From Sclerotiophoma versabilis (Eukaryota; Ascomycota; Dothideomycetes; Pleosporales; Didymellaceae), in NCBI GenBank assembly GCA_012274445.1, contig JAAROD010000087.1:806001-870000 (forward strand): DNA of 64,000 bases, written 5' to 3'. Position numbers and translations under genes: made by a program. The notes beneath the pieces were generated by a model. The model worked only from the letters and a program-made list of their open reading frames with translations. It had not been told where the DNA came from and searched no databases. How positions within the stretch are numbered: position 1 is the first letter of the stretch; each line of letters begins with the position of its first letter. Below are positions 58,450-64,000 of the stretch, in pieces.

Positions 58450-59390
58450 AAAAGTGGGGCCGCGCAGACACCTATCGCGACTGTCCCACCTCATCTCCTC
58501 TACATCACAACCGTCAAACATTCGTCTCTCCTCTCTACGCAGAGGTACCACTTGAAAATTATGCAGTCACAGAAGCAGAGAATCCACATCCCTGTCGTCC
58601 AAATCGTAGGGCGTTACGTCACCTGAGTACTGCAGCCTTTCACAAAGAACGAGTACAAACATTAAAACAAGTAGCCTCTATCCGACGGGTCATAACAGAT
58701 ACTGCACATTCAATGGTTCATAAAACCTGTAAGCTCACATGCTGGGTTGACTGGTGTGATGGCCATCTTTCTTCGTTTCTGACATGAAAGTCAGCTTCAC
58801 CTTAGCCGAACCTTGTCTTTGGCGCTTGTCTCTCGTCGAATTCTGCATTCTGAACTACACTCATTTCAAGCCTTGTTTTTTTAAGCGAGTTTACAGTCGT
58901 CAGCTTTGCTAGGGCGTCTGGAGACTTTCGCTATGCCTTCATCTGGAGATATATTCAACGCCTTGGTTCTGAATGTCAGGACAGACCCCATGGATTCAAG
59001 CGCATCTGCAGTTTTAGAACCAGCTCTCACCGCAGCATACCGTTCAAAATAGTTATCCGTACAAGTTTGCACAAGATACACAATCAAGCTGCGCGTCAAT
59101 GGAGGACTGACGTCACTGCAGCGACTGTCCGTTTCACTGCAACCTATGCAACGACGTTACAACGCTACAGGCCTTGGCTACCCACGAGCAGGTTCACTTT
59201 CCCGTACGAGTTTTCAACTTCAAATTAGCAATGTTGCCCCCAGGTTTTGACTTGTAAACAGGCATCTCAACTCGAACACCATTCACTCACCCCGGACAAA
59301 TATGGCTGCTAACAATGGTCAAGCAGAGTTTTAGTAAGCTCGTCTATCGCAGAATGCCTCTCCATATTTGTTGACATCAGGTATAGTGGC
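58450..59390. other. Intergenic region, no gene seen
   Basis: Upstream of the zinc-motif gene. Only short frames; no TATA box that I would trust. Confidence 0.55.
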
Positions 59391-61964
59391 ATGGGTGATC
59401 AACAACTTGGAGTCGATGATGAGCTCGTGGCGGTCGCACGCTCTAAAGAAGATGCTTCGGTCGGCGACATTGTGGACTCCAAGCAAAAGTTTGAGTGTCT
59501 GCACTGCAGCAAGTCGTACACCACGAAAAAGAGTCTCAAAGTATACTACTCTTTCGTGTGAGGCCGGACGCTTGCTGATTGCTCCCTAGCGCCACCTCAA
59601 CAGCACTGACACTGCGTGTGCGAAGCAGCGACTCACTCAAGAACAGACCTCAAAAAATGCGTCCAGACCTAGATGGGCGTGCTCGCGATGCAGTAAGGAC
59701 TGTACCACTAATCACTCAGTTGAGGTGAGTCCAAAGCCGCCCTGGCTAATCTGTTGTTGACACTGTGACAGCGTCACATCAGCAACTCGTGTTGGAGAAA
59801 TTGCGACGAATGCGTCGCTGACGGAGTGACTCGTTGTGACAGTGTGACAAAAACTGGACCGTGTCGAACCTGCGAAGCTAAAGAACGATCGTGTACAAAA
59901 CATACAGCACCAATACCAGGCACCAAGCCTCAGCCTTTGACGGGACCGGCAGTTCAACCACAGCGAAAGATATTAGCAGACGAAGAAGCTGCATTTACGT
60001 CTGATCAGGAGTCAGCAAAGCGGAACATATCCACAAGTCTAAATACAGATTCAACGGGAGCGCACAAGAACAGGCGAAAGGTGCCGGTTGATCAGCAGAA
60101 GATTGATCACGGTTTAGGGCGTGTAGTTGACCCTCTCGGAGGTCAAGCATATGTGCCACCACAGGTCAAGAAAGCAGCCGTATCTGACTGGTTGAACAAA
60201 CAGCCAAGCAAGTGTAGGTTCATGTTACTGAATTTCGTTTGCTTTCTGGAACACCATGAAAAGGTACTAACCTGACTAACAGCTGCTTCTGCAGCTCCGA
60301 CTCAAGAAGAACAAATGCAAATTTTCTCGCCACACATGGCTCGCGCTGGCTCTGTTCAGAATTATCACACCAAACAGCAGCCCGAAAAGTTCCTTCAACC
60401 GTCGCATGGCTTCACTCGCGCTCTACCAGCTTCCGCTGCCTTTCTCCAACCTCAGCACAGCAATGGATGGCCCGTATCGAACCACCAGCAACACACGCCG
60501 CTCCCTCCGCCATTCCGCACCTACCAGAACATGGGCTATGAATCTAAGGCTTCTCCTCGGTCGTTGAATTTTCCACAGTTGCCATCGTTGGGAGGTGCAC
60601 CATCATTTACAGCAGACCCACCCGTGCAGCTTGACCGCTTGTTTCTTCAAATGCAGGCTACTCGCCAGCAGAATCAGACTCACGAGCTTGATATGGCTAG
60701 GCAGTTTGGCCCGCGTATCGACATGACGCTCTCACCACCATTCGGCTTGAGTGGCTCACTAGATCTTAACGAACAGGACACGAGCCACGCCCAAATTGCT
60801 TGTACCACGGTCAGTATCTGTCTACCCTCCTAAATTGATCTATATAGCTGACCGGCTCAGCCTTCTTTTCAGCATGTCACATCTACTGGTCTCGTCCAGA
60901 GCGATTCAGTTCTCATTCTGCGCGTCCACAGTAATACCTACGACAAAAATGGGCAGCCGGTCTTCTCGATCCTCCGCATTCGCTGTAACGAGGCCTTTGG
61001 ACCACGTCTCGGCGCGTACTGTATCAACCGGGGTAAGGAATACGGTGTGCACTGGATGTTCGTCTACTGCTACCAGGCAGGCACCCACGAAAACCCCGGG
61101 CAGGAGATGCAGATCACTCTGACGTGGGACATGACTCCAGCCGACGTCAAAGATGATGACTTCCCTGGGGTCTTCATGCGCAACCTGGACACCATCTATG
61201 TTATGAAGGCAAAGCACCTGGCACCGGTAGGAATCAAAGAGGAGCTGAACGAGGGCGGCGCTGTGCAGTCCCCAGGTCCTCAAGTCAGTCACTCAGAGGT
61301 GGACATGATCAACGGCGAGACGAACTTCTACCAAAATTCCGACGTCAGCCGCCAGTGGTATCAGGCTCTCGAGCAGGACGCCAACCATCTGCGCGCCGCT
61401 TGTGGTGGCATGAAGACGACTATCATCCGACAACAAAAGCAGATTGTTGCAAAAGACCAAGAGATCGCGCAACAGTACCGCGTCATCCATGAACTCACAG
61501 ACTTGAGCAGACAACTGCGCGAACGCATGCAACGCCCTCCCCCGGACTCCATGACTCAGGTTTGTGAGCAGACGCTCCAGACTCCAGATGGTCATGTGGC
61601 TCGTCAGCGCCTTGATCCATTGCCACAGCAGCAGCAGCAGCCACCTCCTCAGCCACCGCAGCAAGCCAAGCAACAAGCCGTCCAACAATCTTCTCACCAA
61701 GCCCCCCAGCAGCGCCCCAGCGTCAACCCGTCAGCATTCGTAACGAAGTGCGAAGCCGTGCGCGACCCTCAAGACCGCGCCACTCAGCACCCCGAGCCAC
61801 TGCAGTTCCCGAGCTTCTCGGCCGCCTTCACTATCCCAGAGTACGCTCATCAGCCGAACACGAACGCCGCGTACAACGTTCTGATGCAGCACCACGGCCG
61901 CTATTACGACGTTGCGGATACGGCTGCGGCGGAGAACGATGTCGACGAGATGGACGAGGAGTAA
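59391..61964 (+). CDS. Protein with two C2HC fingers, a Zn2Cys6-like cluster and a coiled coil
   Basis: Five exons with agreeing phases, 59391-59540, 59590-59724, 59772-60213, 60283-60809 and 60873-61964, give 781 aa. Residues about 37-65 form a first C2HC finger, C-x2-C-x12-H-x7-C (FECLHCSKSYTTKKSLK, RHLNSTDTAC). A second follows as C-x2-C-x12-H-x4-C (WACSRCSKDCTTNHSVE, RHISNSC). Directly after comes C-x2-C-x7-C-x8-C-x2-C-x6-C (NCDECVADGVTRCD, GPCRTCEAKERSC), close to the fungal Zn2Cys6 binuclear cluster but with one extra residue in the first loop. The middle is Gln/Pro-rich. The last exon holds a compact region (LILRVHSNTYDKNGQPVFSI, GKEYGVHWMFVYCYQ), a coiled coil (QKQIVAKDQEIAQQYRVIHEL) and poly-Gln. 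A DNA-binding regulator is likely. The combination is not one I recognise. Confidence 0.82.
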
Positions 61965-62418
61965 AGTCTGAATATTGCAAACGGAGAGTGTGCACGACAT
62001 CATGTAACGAATGCGGGGATTTCGTTTGCAACAAGCGGTGCGTTTTTCTGCCATGTATGAAGCTGTGCGATCCTCCGGTGCCTTTGACATTCTCTGTCCA
62101 ACGCAACATGATCCGGACGCAAGTAATGGGCACACATGTCCTGCGAGACCTATCAGATACTTCGATGTGTTAGATATGTACCAGTGCAGCGATTACGGAC
62201 ATGTAAGCGTCAGTCATCGGACTGTAAGCAGGCCGCTGGATACCAGATAGAGAAGATGAAATGATGGAAAACACAAACATGATGTACAAAAACATGATAC
62301 CGGGCGACGGAGAGCTAAATTGGCATAGGGTGAACATTTGAACTGCTCAAAGAATATTCGAACTGCTCGAAGAACATCCCAAACACAAACTCTAGTTCAT
62401 CAAGTATCTCCCACCGCG
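61965..62418. other. Intergenic region with a cysteine-rich alternative frame
   Basis: Just after the stop of the zinc-motif gene, another plus-strand frame at 61976-62068 encodes eight Cys in 31 codons with spacing x4-x3-x2-x4-x3-x4-x3. No start codon or splice site that would use it was identified. The rest of the gap is unremarkable. Confidence 0.45.
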
Positions 62419-63261
62419 TTAGAAGATTTCCAACCCCTCAAAATCCACGCACAAGTTCCTCATGCCTGCATTCGGTCCCCCAGTCCTCCTGTCAAACATG
62501 CTGACCCCAAAGTTCGCTGGTCGACTCGCATACACACCAACTCTTACAGCCTTGTTCTCCACACCCCAGAAAAACCAAGTCACCTCCCTAAGCTTCTTCC
62601 ACCCCAGCATCTCATCTTCATACCAGACCCACAACGCATAGCCAATGCGTTCGATCTTCACGCGCAGATCCGAACGTCGAGCGTGATAAGCAGGTAGAGA
62701 TGTCAGAGACCAGTCGGCACCCTCCGAGTTTGCAACTACGGAAGTTGCATGGCATGCGTTGTTGCAGAACTCAAGACCGACTTTGACCCACTTGGATGCT
62801 GGTGCGGGCGCAACGTACGCGGGCGGTGGACTGCGGGAGCGAGGGGCTGGGTGGCCTGATTCTGGGATCGGTATTCGCGAGGTTGAACTTCTTCTCCCTT
62901 GGTGTATGTTCGGTGTTGATATCATGGTTTTCGTGCTGTTGTTGAGCGAGATGGAAACGACGTTTGGTGCATCTGATGATGCTACAGGAGGTGCTGTCTG
63001 TCCTGGCGGTGCGCCTGCAAAAATGACCAGTCCTCCTTGATCCCACTCTAGTTCCCAATCGGCAGAGACAGTGACTTCGGCTGCTATAAACGGATTGCGC
63101 AGCGCTGTATAGAGTACGGGTGCTGTTGATGTGTCTCGGGAAGGTGGCTTCCTCCACAGATCCGTATTCGGAGGCGCGGCAAGCATGAACGATCCCATAT
63201 ATTCCGGTACGACATCGCTTGGCACATTGAGAGCTGTGAAGGATGAGCTGGCTGGTGGCAT
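62419..63261 (-). CDS. DUF1349 family protein
   Basis: An intronless 280-aa protein of the DUF1349 family, which has a concanavalin-like beta-sandwich fold. Early segments include FMLAAPPNTDLWRKPPSRD and AEVTVSADWELEWDQGGLVIF. After a disordered Ser/Pro-rich insert of about 60 residues (PESGHPAPRSRSPPP) come ASKWVKVGLEFCNNACHATSV, ADWSLTSLP and LRVKIERIGYALWVWYED, then KLREVTWFFWG and VRVGVYASRPANFG, ending in a conserved FEGLEIF. No signal peptide is visible. Relatives include yeast Ygl-type cytosolic proteins and bacterial laminin-G-like proteins; carbohydrate or ligand binding is suspected but unproven. A TATA-like element lies about 120 bases upstream. Confidence 0.88.
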   Translation of the reverse strand: MPPASSSFTALNVPSDVVPEYMGSFMLAAPPNTDLWRKPPSRDTSTAPVLYTALRNPFIAAEVTVSADWELEWDQGGLVIFAGAPPGQTAPPVASSDAPNVVSISLNNSTKTMISTPNIHQGRRSSTSRIPIPESGHPAPRSRSPPPAYVAPAPASKWVKVGLEFCNNACHATSVVANSEGADWSLTSLPAYHARRSDLRVKIERIGYALWVWYEDEMLGWKKLREVTWFFWGVENKAVRVGVYASRPANFGVSMFDRRTGGPNAGMRNLCVDFEGLEIF

Positions 63262-63379
63262 GTCCAGAGTGCGATCGGCCCAGGTTATTCACTATGCCGA
63301 CTCGACGATGCAGACGCCTACTTCTTTTTCCAGTACCGTGAATGATCGGTCTGGTGTGCAGCACAGTTGGTAACGAGTA

Positions 63380-63387
63380 TATAAATA
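63380..63387 (-). promoter_or_regulatory. TATA-like element of the DUF1349 gene
   Basis: The plus strand reads TATAAATA, and the minus strand, the direction of the gene, reads TATTTATA. It lies 119 bases upstream of the ATG at 63261, in an AT-rich patch. Confidence 0.45.
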
Positions 63388-64000
63388 GCGTTTGAGAGTT
63401 CCTGCAGTATGTCCCCGCACACGGATCGCGTCGATCAGGAATGGTCGTTTAGTTTGGATTGTGTCACCTGGACTGGCTTGGTCATTCGCTTTGTTGTGGA
63501 TGGTTGCAGCCAGGGCACATGTAAGCTGATTTCGAAATTACCAGCGCACCAGATCTGCAGGAAGAATTGTGAAAGGTCCGCGCGAATCTCGTTAGGCTTG
63601 TTTTATCGTCAGCCTTAAGCATCTTATACTGAAGCTCACAACGTGCCGCGCCAGACTTCACAGTTTAGCGCTCAGCGACGCGCTTTGCATTGCTCAACGC
63701 CGCACAAGGCGCACTTGACGTGCGTATATGAAGTAGCTGATGCTTACCTCAAGGATTAAGATGAACATGCAGCGACGTTGAACTGGCTGGCTGACCAACG
63801 GCGTGGGCGGCGCATGAGCTGAGGTATCGGTGACCGATCTGCAGCACGGAGAGAGAGCTGGAAGGACGAACAATTGTGATATTGTCATCTTGACCGCTTC
63901 TCAATGCTGCTAATGTAACTATCTGTTGTTGCGAAATCGCACGATGCGATCCTTGGCTGCAGGCAGGGGTGCTACTGGTGCTTCCCTCAAGCTGAGCGCT
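63388..64000. other. End of window, no gene seen
   Basis: Short frames only on both strands. It may contain a flanking gene's untranslated region that continues beyond the window. Confidence 0.5.

Overview
The window looks like nuclear DNA of a filamentous ascomycete. Genes are compact, with GT-AG introns of about 40-60 bases. A strongly AT-rich block at the left end has almost no CpA or TpG, as left by repeat-induced point mutation (RIP). The gene families are fungal: a LysM-interrupted cyanovirin-N lectin, a DUF3500 protein, a fungal tannase and 2EXR/F-box-like proteins. The combination suggests Dothideomycetes, perhaps Pleosporales; that placement is inference and no marker gene is present. 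I found no rRNA, tRNA, CRISPR or bacterial-type features.

Left part (1-17 kb): a RIP-degraded repeat ends in a C20 tract. The class III PI3-kinase Vps34 follows (minus strand), diverging from the Smc5/6 subunit Nse4 (plus). Then come a glycine-zipper/CVNH/LysM lectin, a 2EXR-type protein, an AT-rich gene-free block and a THYN1-like EVE-domain protein.

Middle (17-33 kb): an accessory, hydrolase-rich segment. It holds a secreted type B carboxylesterase, an epoxide-hydrolase-type alpha/beta hydrolase, a secreted kelch protein and a DUF3500 protein. Next is a three-gene group: secreted tannase/feruloyl esterase, FAD-dependent aromatic hydroxylase and MFS transporter. That group reads as a possible unit for releasing, taking up and hydroxylating plant phenolics.

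33-38.8 kb is gene-poor. It carries broken or stop-interrupted reading frames that look like decayed genes.

Right part (38.8-64 kb): mostly conserved housekeeping genes. They are an Ost-alpha/TMEM184 (DUF300) membrane protein, an amidase with a four-codon first exon, a Pex11-like protein, coronin in eight exons, an Acinus-like SAP-RRM-RSB protein, a protein with two C2HC fingers followed by a Zn2Cys6-like cluster, and a DUF1349 protein. Long gene-free gaps separate some of them.

Most gene models here were rebuilt by joining open frames across introns whose splice sites and phases agree. Coordinates of spliced genes give the full span; exons are listed in the evidence. The least conventional object is the multi-zinc-motif gene at 59.4-62.0 kb: its two finger repeats are split by introns at the same codon, and an eight-cysteine stretch lies just past its stop in another frame.
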